From the NCBI GenBank assembly GCA_012845835.1, contig JABAKD010000019.1, positions 6,902,994 to 6,966,993 of the forward strand: DNA of 64,000 nt, written 5' to 3'. The number at the start of each line of letters is the position of its first letter. The first letter of the stretch is position 1. A program made the translations under genes and the position numbers. Below the pieces are notes generated by a model that was not told the origin of the DNA, did no database searches, and worked only from the letters and a program-made list of their open reading frames with translations. Positions 12,301 through 22,600 of this stretch are shown piece after piece. The stretch comes from Undaria pinnatifida (taxonomy: Eukaryota; Sar; Phaeophyceae; Laminariales; Alariaceae).

Positions 12301-12477
12301 AAAAGCGCGCAAACAAAGTACAAAGTACAAAGCAAAGCGAAACAAAACAAAGTCGCCGGGCACCTACCCCTGTCGCTGGAAGAACCCAAAAGACGCCAGC
12401 TCGGTGACTTGCGACAGCATCACGGGTTCCGCCGTATCGCGGTTGTATCGCAGCGTGCAAATAGAGACCACCTTCAT
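3590..12477 (-). CDS. YKT6: YKT6 R-SNARE (longin SNARE), complete gene, 6 exons
   Basis: Joined exons (minus strand): 12477-12368, 6839-6757, 6200-6100, 5566-5468, 4434-4369, 3727-3590. All five introns are GT-AG and phases match at every junction. The product is 198 aa, the usual YKT6 length. Residues 1-131 form the longin domain, with the family patterns [17 protein letters not shown] and EYPPRVAF. Residues 132-190 form the SNARE motif, with the zero-layer Arg at 163 in VLERG. The protein ends in CCVVS: Cys194 is the palmitoylation-type cysteine and Cys195 starts a farnesyl-type CAAX box. YKT6 is a lipid-anchored R-SNARE for Golgi, endosome and vacuole fusion. Introns are long (intron 1 is 5.5 kb), and introns 3, 4 and 5 hold decayed copies of neighbouring exon edges. 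Transcript ends and promoter were not seen. Confidence 0.95.
3866..3957 (-). pseudogene. Decayed copy of YKT6 exon 6 5' edge
   Basis: About 90% identical by eye to 3645-3735. The acceptor AG has become AA, and a one-base deletion after the VLE codons shifts the frame, so it cannot serve as an exon. It lies in intron 5, upstream of the real exon 6. Confidence 0.9.
4070..4310. repeat. AAC/AAG-rich simple sequence
   Basis: Low-complexity run of AACAAGAACAA-type units in YKT6 intron 5. It produces Leu/Phe/Cys-rich ORFs on the minus strand that I do not consider coding. Confidence 0.85.
4369..4434 (-). CDS. YKT6: YKT6 exon 5
   Basis: Acceptor ACAG precedes 4434, and donor GTGAGC follows 4369. 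The exon is 66 bases, phase 0. It encodes [20 protein letters not shown] plus VL, the N-terminal half of the SNARE helix. Confidence 0.93.
4577..4650 (-). pseudogene. Decayed copy of YKT6 exon 4 3' edge
   Basis: Matches the last ~60 bases of exon 4 plus the donor. CAG before the donor has become CAA, and one base is lost in the FPPMEK region. The 5' half of the exon and its acceptor are absent. The intron tail continues as a repeat at about 4690-4750. Confidence 0.85.
4939..5102. mobile_element. Miniature element, AAGACCA/TGGTCTT-type ends (copy 1)
   Basis: Begins TCTAAGACCACCCC and ends ACCGGACGGTCTTAC. It shares the CGATTT(A/C)CCTGGTC(C/T)TATC block with copies at about 17115-17290 and 23598-23800. 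Lies in YKT6 intron 4. Confidence 0.7.
5468..5566 (-). CDS. YKT6: YKT6 exon 4
   Basis: Acceptor TTGCAG precedes 5566, and donor GTGAGA follows 5468. The exon is 99 bases, phase 0 at both ends. It encodes the end of the longin domain ([11 protein letters not shown], then [12 protein letters not shown]). A decayed partial copy is at about 4577-4650. Confidence 0.93.
5761..6075 (-). pseudogene. Two decayed tandem copies of YKT6 exon 3 3' edge
   Basis: Copy at about 5934-6075 keeps [14 protein letters not shown] in frame but its donor is GCAAGC. Copy at about 5761-5925 has insertions inside the same block, and its donor has become ACGAGT. The two copies also share intron sequence with each other, showing tandem duplication of exon edge plus intron. 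Confidence 0.88.
6100..6200 (-). CDS. YKT6: YKT6 exon 3
   Basis: Acceptor GCAG precedes 6200, and donor GTGAGT follows 6100. The exon encodes [16 protein letters not shown] and [13 protein letters not shown]. Two decayed copies of its 3' edge lie just downstream in the intron (about 5761-6075). Confidence 0.95.
6216..6650. repeat. Degenerate GTA/GCA trinucleotide array
   Basis: About 430 bases of imperfect three-base repeats (AGT, AGC, CGT and GGT variants) in YKT6 intron 2. Long open frames here (poly-Val/Ala on one strand; poly-Leu/Thr on the other) are by-products of the repeat. Confidence 0.95.
6757..6839 (-). CDS. YKT6: YKT6 exon 2
   Basis: Acceptor ACAG precedes 6839, and donor GTCAGC follows 6757. 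The exon encodes [19 protein letters not shown] followed by QRQSVQHE, the most characteristic longin block of YKT6. It enters with one base and leaves with one base, matching exons 1 and 3. Confidence 0.95.
9199..9290. repeat. Imperfect hairpin with CGACTGGATGTGC arms
   Basis: Left arm about 9205-9240 and right arm about 9245-9285 are imperfect reverse complements (CCGACTGGCACATCCAGTCG against CGACTGGATGTGCGTGCGAG). The motif TTTTCGACTG recurs down to about 9475. Confidence 0.8.
10800..10985 (-). repeat. Dispersed repeat, inverted relative to 22690-22890
   Basis: Shares long blocks with the reverse complement of 22690-22890, for example GTCCGTGCTGATTCATCC and GAGTAAACCAAACAGTCG. One copy is in YKT6 intron 1 and the other in TM9SF intron 6. 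Confidence 0.88.
12368..12477 (-). CDS. YKT6: YKT6 exon 1
   Basis: Start codon at 12477-12475. The exon encodes the first 36 residues of the longin domain ([12 protein letters not shown] at the start, ASFGFFQRQ near the end). Donor GTAGGT follows at 12367. It ends with two bases (GG) of a Gly codon; reading on would hit an in-frame stop, so the donor is required. Confidence 0.93.
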
Positions 12478-13411
12478 CCTGCCTCCAAGCTTTGTCTCGT
12501 GCTTTGCTTTGTCGTTGCTTCGTTGTGTTATGTGTTGTTTTTTGTGGGCGGTGCCTCGGAACCCTATCCCCTCATCCCTGCAGGAAAAACGCCTGTTCGT
12601 CAACAAAGTATCGCCTCTCCCTACCCCATATGCCATCCCTTGCAGGCTGCGGAACTGCTCTAGGTCAAGACTACCTGGCCGACTCCGAAAGGGTGAGAAT
12701 AGAAGCAGATAGATCGAGGTTGCGCCCGGCTGAGTTAAGACCATATTTTGTGGGCGAGTGGCATTGCACCCCCCCCCCGAATAACATCAGAGGCAGGTGG
12801 TGAAACGAATCAGCGATGTTCCATTCCAGCTGCGATCCGGCCACCTCGCAGTGCGCAGCCATCTCGGGCATTCCCGCGCAGGTACCTTGACGGCCTCGAG
12901 GGAAAATCTACGCTCTCAATGCTTTCCTTGCCGCGGAGAAACTGCAGTGTATATTGCCGTAGTTTTGCGAGGTTCGAACCTGCCAGCGATAACAGACCAA
13001 TCTCCAACACCGCCTGCCCGCACTTATTTCTGTGTGAGGTTTCGCTGTACACTCACACTATACAGTGCTGGTATGTGCCAGCCAAAAGCAGCGGCAGTAT
13101 ACCAGACACCGGCATTAATGGGTGTTCTAGCGATGTCATGGGTTCCAGTCTTGCGGAGTGATTTAACCGGCACTACAACGGAATTGCGGCACTATTCAAA
13201 CGGCACTATATAGAGAGTGTGCTGCTTTGCAAACTCCACATCCCCATCTCAGCTCGATTCTCTGATGCTTTCGTTCGTGTGCGAGAGACGTCCCTAACCG
13301 AGTCCCCCCGCCCATGCCTTTCACCCCCTCCTCCATCCCCACCCCCTCCCCCATGATCTGTGCATTGCGCTGTGTTGCTGCCCGTCGCGGAGAAAAGATC
13401 CAGAGGGGATC
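12478..13411. promoter_or_regulatory. Divergent YKT6/TM9SF intergenic interval
   Basis: The 934 bases between the two start codons should hold both 5' UTRs and promoters if neither gene has an upstream non-coding exon. No convincing TATA box was seen. A CT-rich stretch lies at 13305-13355, and a C run at 12770-12778. Fragments with GGCACTA motifs resemble the miniature element family seen at 42921. Confidence 0.5.
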
Positions 13412-13605
13412 ATGGAGCTGAGATGGGTAGCGCTCGCCCTCACCGCAGCGGGGTTTCTGCCAAGTGCGGTGGTGGATGGCTTCTACCTGCCTGGCGTGGC
13501 CCCTGTCACCTTCGAGTTTTGCCTGAACGTGGAAGTGAAAGTTAACAAGCTCACCAGCGTGCACACGCAGCTGCCTCTGGACTACTACTCAATGCCTTTC
13601 TGCCC
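13412..13605 (+). CDS. TM9SF exon 1 with signal peptide
   Basis: ATG at 13412, donor GTGAGT after 13605. A hydrophobic N-terminus ([15 protein letters not shown]) is followed by [31 protein letters not shown] and PFC. It ends with two bases of a Pro codon. Confidence 0.95.
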
Positions 13606-16600
13606 GTGAGTGGGTGTACCCTGGTTACATGGCAGCGCTAGCTATGTGTAAAGCAATCAGGGGTGGTGGTGGTCGACGTTTTCGTTTTTTTTTTTGTTGG
13701 TGCTCTTTATTTGTGTTGACTCTGCTACGCTTCCATTTTGCACTTCGCACGCTTTTGTGTATTTTGGGGCATTCTGGGCATTTTCGCCCATGTGCCGCCA
13801 TTTTGGTTTGTTTTATTGATCGTTTTTCTGGTGAAACACACGGCTGTAAATTATGAATCTGGAAGGTCGCAAGCAAGAACGGCCACGCATTCCTCCGTTT
13901 TGCAGCAGAGGTCGGTGTGTTTGGTGTTTGGTGTTTGTGGTTTGTACATACGAATATACATCATTCCTCGTACCTGGTATACCAGTACCTGGCATATATG
14001 TCCATGAAGAACATTTCTACCCTCTGTCGGCGGGGGTCGTGCGAATTTTGCTTTCACCACAGCAAAAATGTTCCTACTCGAATTCCAAGTATCAGGTATG
14101 CATCGTAGTGTGTCCCCGTAAAAGGACACGTGAACAATTCTCGTAATGTATTATAAAAATATAAATACAATTCAGCTGTGAGATCGAAGATTTCGTCGAA
14201 ACTCATCTTTGCAAGCTGTGTGTGATACCCCGATGGCGATATGTGCATGTACCAGGCATGCTATTGATAGTCCCACTCCGATGCTCTCGCACCCAAAACC
14301 GATGAAACTGAGTCCCGGTGTGGTCCAAATCAGCTGCTGCTCGTCAAAATGGCAAGGACTGTTTTCTATTTCTTTGTGGCAAAAGTGTTTTGTTTTTGTT
14401 CTGTCTATACCCATTATTTGCCATCCAGCGCATCCGATTTCCGTCCTGGTTCTCACGACTAGGCCTAGGTGGAGACAAGCGTTGTGTGGTCACAAACCAC
14501 AAGGCGAGATTATGTCATACGTCGCAAACACACCAGTACGAATGACCAATGAGCAACATTTGGTACTCTAGCTAAGATTTGGCACTGACAACGCAATGTG
14601 AAGCGTACTGGATACGAAAATCAAAACATACTCAAGACAGCAAACGAGGAAGCAGGCGTGTTGCAGGTCTGAGGTTGCAAGAGAGAGAAAATATGAAAAA
14701 AATGTACGCAAGTGCGTACGTGCATACGATATGATCCGCCGTCCAGCAAAATCAGTCTCTGGTCAGTTTTATTTTTTATTTTATTTGGTCTTGACGTCAT
14801 CCGGATTGCCGGGTGCCATCAAGACGGCCACCGCATTCGTTGCCTGCACCCGGGGAAAAATGCCTGCGGAAACCGGAAACCCTAGTTGCAATATTATCTG
14901 AGACGTGAGACGTGAGAGGAGAAAGAGGGCGGAAAGTAGGTTGTCCCTTGCTCGTCCAATATCGATATGATACGTACTGCTGTGCCAGTAAACGCTGTAC
15001 CTTGGTAATGAGCAGATGGGATGAATGTTAGCCTATTAATAGTCTTTTTTTTCGGAACAATCGCGGGGCAGCCATTACTCGAACTAAAATGCTGTGTAAA
15101 CGTAACGTCATACCAGTATATATCATCAGACGTCGGCGTTTGGCGGCTGATGTTATATGGCCATCGTGAATAAAGTTGGGTACGTACAATTTGTCAGCCG
15201 CTCGCGACTCCCCTCGAATCCAGGTACACCACCATCCACCGAACTGGACCAAATACCGGGTATAAAATAGTGTACTCGCTACGAAAGGAATTCGGGCATC
15301 AGGATATTTATAGCTGCTGTCAAGGTGTCTGCGTTGGAGAATGATGCATGGTCGTTGTACAAATCTCAGCAGTAGCTAGCAGCAGCAACCAGCCAGCAGC
15401 ACGCAGCCAATAGAGGCAGCAGCAGCAGCGGCACGGTGTGTGATGCGTACTCTTGGAGCCCTTTCGAGAAACTACTCTGCGCCTGCGCAGGTCGACACGT
15501 CCGCGGCAGTGGGCCGGTGTTGTGTGTGCTCTGTTGTGTTAGGCCTGAAAAGACTCGTGTGTGATTTTTTGTGAACGGGCAAGGCCCGGGGGCATAAACC
15601 CCAAGTAGATTTTTGGACAAGCCATAGCATGATGTACAATACAGTATTAGTACAGCAATCAGTACCGCCATACTTATTTGCAACTCCATACGTACAACCC
15701 TCCCAGTAAATGCATAGCGAGCAGCTGAGGACAGGGAGGCAACAAAATCCCCGTCGTTGTTTGTGGTCAATTTCTATCTTGCACATCGGCCCAGACCAAC
15801 CCCGCCCCATATTTAACCCTAACCCCAACCGTTTGGGGGGCTCGAGGTCGGCAAGGGCAGTCGCGCGGCCCCGCGACGTGTGTTGTGTTCTGGTGGCGTT
15901 TTCACCGAAAGAGCGGGGCGGGCGATATGATAATACCGCACACCTACTGCTGTAGTTTGTTTTCGTTCCACCATTGAAGTTAGCCATGAGCCCCAAACGG
16001 AGGGTGCGCTTGAGTGCCTTACCACCATACCTGGTACTGTAGTGTGAATAAATGGTGAAAGTCTGCTGCCCGAAAGGGGACGAGTTTATTACTCTGGCCG
16101 ATTTCGATTGTAAGTGGGGCGTTTGCGCCTTGACAGACAGCCTTTACGGCGAAATCCCGGGGCCAAGCAAAGAAAACACCTGTGGTAACTGGTACTGTAG
16201 TGTGAATAAATGGTGAAAGTCTGCTGCCCGAAAGGGGACGAGTTTATTACTCTGGCCGATTTCGATTGTAAGAGGGCGTTTGCGCCTTGACAGACAGCCT
16301 TTACGGCGAAATCCCGGGGCCAAGAAAAGAAAACACCTGTGGTAAATGATAAACGCCTTTCCGCATTGTTGAGCCGCAGAGAAAAGAGTTGTCCACACAT
16401 TAATGTAGGCTTTTTTACCGGGGGTACAGGGTGCAATGCGTCTAGACCGATTTAGACGCCTTGGCAGACTGCCAGGACTAGCTGACCGCTTCAAGCTTGC
16501 CTCGTCTCGGAACAAATTTTGCTGCTGCTGCTGCTGTTCTGATTTTAAAAATGCCACAATTGTACCGCATATTCACCGGTCACGCTTACTCCACAAATTG

Positions 16601-19600
16601 ATGATTTTAGCTCAAACCCAAAAACAAAAACACGGTCGTGGTCTCTCTGTAGTGCGGTTCCTGCCAGATGACAAGGCCCGCACCAACGTCGGACCCTGAG
16701 CTATCCCAGGATGGTGGGGTGCTCCGTAGGTCGAGTTATTGGCTCGTGACAATCGATTTTCACGGTAATAAAATGGGCCCCCCGCGGTGTCGTAAATCAG
16801 AGGTTATTTACGACATTTCTGTAGCAAATGAGGAATTACAACACCGATGTCGTAAATAGCATGAGCCGTTGAAAAATGGTGCCCCAAGAGTACCTCGTGA
16901 TCCGTGCATAAACAAATCGAGGTTCATAACCTATTGGTAATGTGCTGCATGCGTTAAGGTACCACACTGTCGCGGGACCACGAGTAACTGGTTCAACTGA
17001 TACTGATTCCCTATTCTAGTGGACGCGGTGGTTGATTTTGTTTTCGCTGGCCTGTGCCCACATGCCGACCCCAAACGACTTGTCCTTTTGTGTTCGTATG
17101 GTGTGCCCACTTTGATGACCGCCCCGTGACGAGCCAATTCGGGTGGGTCTTATCTCTGCTACCGTTGCTGTGACACTTCTTTTGCTACTGCGAAAATTAT
17201 CATTTTTCTTTAATTTGTACTTTTTTTCGGTGACGAGCCGATTTCCCTGGTCTTATCTCACGCATTTTTGAACCGGATGATCTTAAAGTGAGTACACCAC
17301 TGTGTTCGTATTTATGTATATACGGCGTAGCGGGGTGTCCCGTGTTGGTTTATCCCTGAACAGCAGTATCATGATGTGCTTGTGAACGTGCGGGCGGCAC
17401 GGCTGTGCTAATGATGGCATAGAGAAGTGTTGTGTTTTTGTTGTTGTGATATTTTGCTACCGTCGCGACGTGGTTTGCTCCCCAAAGCTGGACAGAAGCT
17501 CTTGCGTGATACGATCAAGATAGTATAGCCGTCGCAGCGACGAGGGTCTCGCGCTGCAGAATATTTGTGCAGAGTATCTTTCTTTAGCTTGTGGGGCGTA
17601 TTTTGCCGGTCTATGACCACGGACGTACAGTGTAAATGCAGTGCGACTTGAGCGATCTCGAAGGAGATCCGTCCCTTTTTTCTGGCGCCATGTAAGTTAG
17701 AAACGCGTATGTGCTGTTATTATTAATAGTATTGAGTTATAGTGGGTACCCCGATTGTAGGAGCACCCAAGATAAGAGCATTCGAGAATTAACCCTTTCA
17801 GCACCGCAGTCCCGACATGGGAACGAGACACTTCGAGTTAATCTAGGACTGACTCTGTTTTGGAGCTGGAAATGGGTGAAGAGCGGTTAAATGGGCATGC
17901 CCCGCCTCTACTAAAAACTTCATGTTGCTCACTACAGACAAGAGCAATGTGTAGTTCATGAGCGCTTGTTTCGGCTTGTCGTGGGGTGCTCTTTAAAAGG
18001 GTTACCCGCTACTCTTTTGTAGCAGATCTAGGGGAGCGATTATTCAGTGTCGTCCATCTTCATCAAACCCTTCCTGCCGTGCTGCTCTCTGTCTTTGGTC
18101 TTTTTTTTCTGGGTTTTATTTTGCAGGCCAGAAGGCGGTGCGAAAATGACTTCGGAGAACCTGGGGGAGTTTTTGACCGGGGATCGCATCGAAACGTCCC
18201 CGTACAGCATCTACATGCAGCACAACATCTCGTGCTCTGCTCTCTGCCGGGTGGGTGCTTTTCCGTTGTCTTGGTTACTGCGTTTAGTCGTGAGGGCAAA
18301 GATGGCAGAGCTGTCGCTCGCGTGGAAGGTGTTTGTAACTGCCGTGAAGTTTGATGCGTTGCGCAAAAGCCATCTCGAAAGGGGACTCTACTTTTCCCAC
18401 GGCGTAGATTAGGAACTCGCATTCGCTCGTAGTAATGTGTTTCTGCTTACTCTGTCCCCTTTGTGATACTTATGTACGTACCGGGTACCATATGATATTC
18501 TGAATGATCAGTAACAGGTATCAATACCACGTTTCACCCCCTATATCATGCAGATATACAGCCACCAGTGTGATGTTATATGATAATCTGTCTGTGTTTT
18601 CGAGATGATATCTAGGAACCTCTATGGTGTGTTGTACGTGTGGAACGTTTCATTTTTTGGTGTGTTTCTTGGCTACATGTAGATGTTGAGTTGGACAAGG
18701 GTGTGACCCGACCGCGACGAAGAACCTCGCATACATTCGTTCCTACAGATGCACAGATCCTACAGCACGATTGATCTGTCCAAAATGATGCAGATGGACC
18801 TGCATATGCTTTATTTATTATCCGTATATGGGGATCTGATCCATCCGATGTGTGGAATGTTTTGTGTTTCTCACTATTAATAGGATATTTTACCCAGCGG
18901 CCCCGGCTGCGTTATGTGTGCTGTTGCTGTAACCGCCATACCTGCTAGCTTTTCGCCCTTGTGTTATTTTTCTCGTCTGAAGTTCCTATAGGAGGACTCA
19001 CGTAGTTTTTTTTTTGTCGTACATTGACATCTGTATATTGGCGGGTAGCGTTTCAGTTTTTAGTTTTTCAAGAGGGGGGAGAGGGGGGGGGTAATTAACA
19101 ACTTGTCGAAAGAGGGGCGCGATATCTGTTCAAAATGATGCAGATCGATTCATAGAGGTCCAATCCGCTAAACGTTTGGAGTGTTTGGTGTTTGGTGTTC
19201 ATTTTCACTATTAATATTAACTTTGCTAGCTGAAGCTGGACATGGATGACGCCGACTCGATCAAGCAGCTCGAAGACTTGCTCCTACAGATGCGTACATC
19301 CGCTTTAGACCCTGTATGATGTATATGTCCAGCATTTTGCCGATCTATCCAGGATCTATGCGACTTGCCCGAGGTATGAAATATTTCGTGGTTTTGGGGT
19401 ACTGTTGCTGTCGCAATTTATAGGTGGAGCTGGACGAGGATGACTCGGCCATGATGAAAAAGGTCGAAAACTTGAAGAAGGCTGTGAGGGGAGGCTACCG
19501 CCACAACTGGATCATCGACAACCTTCCTGCTGCGTCGCTCACGGAGAACGAGGTGAAAGCGGTGTCTGCTTTTATTTTTTTTCCCATAATTTTACGATGT

Positions 19601-22600
19601 TTACTATGTTTCCCTCCACGCTGCTTGCTACCTGTCGCTAGCAAAGCATGGTCATACTAGGGCATTAATTAGGGGTTCGGCATGCGACGCAAGGCCTGTT
19701 AAAGCCTCCTGGAGGGCCGCCGGAGGCGAAAACATATATTTTGAAGAATGAAGAATAGTGACTCCCTGCTAATGCCAACGTCAACAGGACTAAGACGTTC
19801 AGCCTTGTTCTACGCGCGGAAACTGTATAACCCGCATTAAGGGAGACAAAACCAGACATCTGTGGAATTCAGTATGCATTAAACGGTTAATAATTGTTAT
19901 AGTGTGAGTTAAACGGTTGGAGTGGGCTACTTGGGTCTACTGGGTTCGTACGCAAGTTCGTGTGTTCTCCCTGTGTGTATGTGGCAGGCCAGCGGAGGTC
20001 CAGCCCAGGCCTGATGCTCGGGTTTTTAGTGCTGTCGAGTCATGATGGAACATGCGGTGGACGCCGATCGCTACTGTTGCGAAGTGCGAAAAAATGAATA
20101 TATGCGCGATAGCATAGGGTCTGGCTAGTTTGCTCAAACGAGCTTCGATGTGACTCTGCTCGTTCTTGCTTATTAAGGTGGGAAGGTAGGTGGCTGCATG
20201 CTATCCGAACCCAGCACAGGCCATACGGGCTGACACGATATACCCATCCATGTAGTGGTTATACGCCTGAAATCCATGGAACAAAAAATCCGCCGACTGC
20301 GATTTAGAATAAAAAGACCCGCCGGAAAACTGAACACGAAATTTTGCCGACGTCCTGCGATTTAGAGAAAATGACCGCCAAAAACAATATCGCCTGCGGC
20401 GAAAAAATAACGCGCACCAATAATTTTAGGCTGCGGCGAAGAATGTTGAGCGCCCTAAATCGCGTGTTGCGCAGCGCGCAACCTGCCTCGCGGCGACTGT
20501 TGCGGAAAGCGGTTACGTTGGCCCCACATGTTGCGCCCGCGCAACAGCTAATTAATGCCCTGATTAATACATGTGTGGCGACCGTTTTTGGTATTTTGTT
20601 TTTATTTGGTTTATTGGTGTCACCCTCCCCTCCGTCCATACCGTCCCATACCTTACCCTCTCTTGCTCTTCCTCCCCTTCCCTCTTCCCCTCCTCTCTCC
20701 CAACCTCCCCCCCCCCTCCCCCACCCCAAACGCGGTATTTCTTGTTTGGCGTCATCAGGCGGGTGGAACGGAAACGTACTACTCTCAGGGTTTCCCGGTG
20801 GGCGAGTATGACGCGGACACCGGAAAGGTGTATGTCAACAACCACGTCCACATGGTTGTGGACTATCACCCTATGGAAATTTCGGAGGTGAGGTGCCGTC
20901 CCTTTATCGTATACCTGTACATACTTAATGTCACTCTGTAGAGGGGAGTAATCGGTATGATACCACGGTATGCACATCACGTATTGACAGCTAGCTTGCC
21001 AAGATGATCTTCGACGAAGTCTTCGATCTCACAGCTGTACTTGTAGGGTATTTTTTATGTTTTTCAATGTGCTTGTGGGACGATAGTCCCGTAGCAGGTT
21101 GATCTCGTTCTTAGATGGGTGTGTGGAGACACGCCGAAGTGGGTCATGTGCGTAACCGCACGCTCGAGGGTCAGCGATGAAGGAACACCTCAGAGTGCCC
21201 TCGAGGAGCCAGGATGGCCTTGAAGGATTATAGTGACAACGAGGCGGTACGATCTAGGGGATAGGGTCTGGTATCCACATATTGAATAATTTATTTGCTC
21301 GGGATTCGAGACGACGATATAGGGGGAGGGGGTACTACATTTGTTAGCTTATCAAGCCTTTTCGGGATTCAGGAAAACGATATTTCCACAAGCTGTACGC
21401 GAATAAACACTTACACTTGTACAATTTACGATGGTCGTGGACTGCCACTGCAACCTATGAAGATTGGAGAGGTTTGCCAGCCACTTAAAGTTGAAGGTCG
21501 AGGGCTCTACAAGTACAGTGTTGTCCTGCTGTGCTGCCGCTGCTGTTGATCTCCGTAATTTTGAGCTCTGGTGGCAGCACTTAAGGCTTGGGCTCTACTC
21601 TAGTCGTTACCGGTGGAGCACACTCCCCAATGCGTCGTGTTAATAAACACCTCACCCCGCTGCGTCTTTTTTGTATTGCCATTTTCCCGCGGCGTTCAGC
21701 AACCCGCCTCGAGAGTGGTGGGCTTCAAGGTGGAGCCGTTTTCCGTGAAGCACAGATTCCAGTCGCCCAACGCGTACTGGTCTGGAGCGCCGGCGGACAT
21801 GCCTCCCCTCAGCACCTGCGACAAGGACAACATGGTTGACCCCGTCAAGTTCTCGAAGGTGTGTCAAGTGTCAATGGGACGCGTGGTACGATAGGGATAT
21901 GGAGGGGTACCCGGTTTATGAGGGTGCATAATACGAAAAAATGATGTCAACATTAACCCGACGTAAGAGTGAAGAATTGATGAAAAGTTTCCAAAAAGTC
22001 TTGAAACTGGCGAAAAATCAGAAAGACGACAGGTGAGACCTTCACAATGGCACATAAAAGATGTGTGCAAAATTGAGAATTCATGGTACGAATAAAAAAA
22101 CGGCGTAGACATTCGCCGGGAAATATATATATATATTTTACGTGAACCAGCTTGTATTAGTTTTAGCTTTTGTCCCTCTCCATACGGGTTGTATAGTATT
22201 GGTACGCAGAATGATTAGATTGTAGACCGAAATCGCCCTTGGTAAAATTATCCTCTTTACCCTAACGACATCTAGAGGAGTCGTATTTATTCCAAAAGCA
22301 ACACATCTGTAAAACCGCGCGACCGTAGTATCGCGCAGCTTGCAAGGATGAGTATCCACCCTTAAATTAATCGAACTCACCGCTGACGTATTTGAAACAA
22401 TTTTTACAAAGTATCCCAACAATCCCCCCGTTCCTCCGTGCCCTCGGCTTCGGACAGGATCATGCCCTCATGCAGGAGGTAGCCCCGGGAGAGACGATCA
22501 TCTTCACCTACGACGTTTCCTGGAAGGAGTCCGACACACACTGGGCCAGCCGCTGGGACATTTACCTCACAATGAACCACGCCGTGAAGAACAGGGTGGG

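Larger units (their letters stand above)
6840..12367 (-). other. YKT6 intron 1
   Basis: A 5.5-kb intron. It contains a hairpin region with repeated GTCGAAAA motifs (9199-9475), the inverted copy of a dispersed repeat (10800-10985) and a purine-rich tract (10965-11080). One copy of a dispersed repeat containing AAATAAGAAACC lies at 11745-11840. No further exon was recognised. Confidence 0.8.
13606..18126 (+). other. TM9SF intron 1
   Basis: A 4.5-kb intron. It contains a dispersed repeat (14751-15143), a 158-bp tandem duplication (16031-16345) and one copy of a miniature element with AAGACCA-type ends (about 17115-17290). A fragment at 17790-17880 recurs at 33090-33180. No extra exon was recognised. 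Confidence 0.8.
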
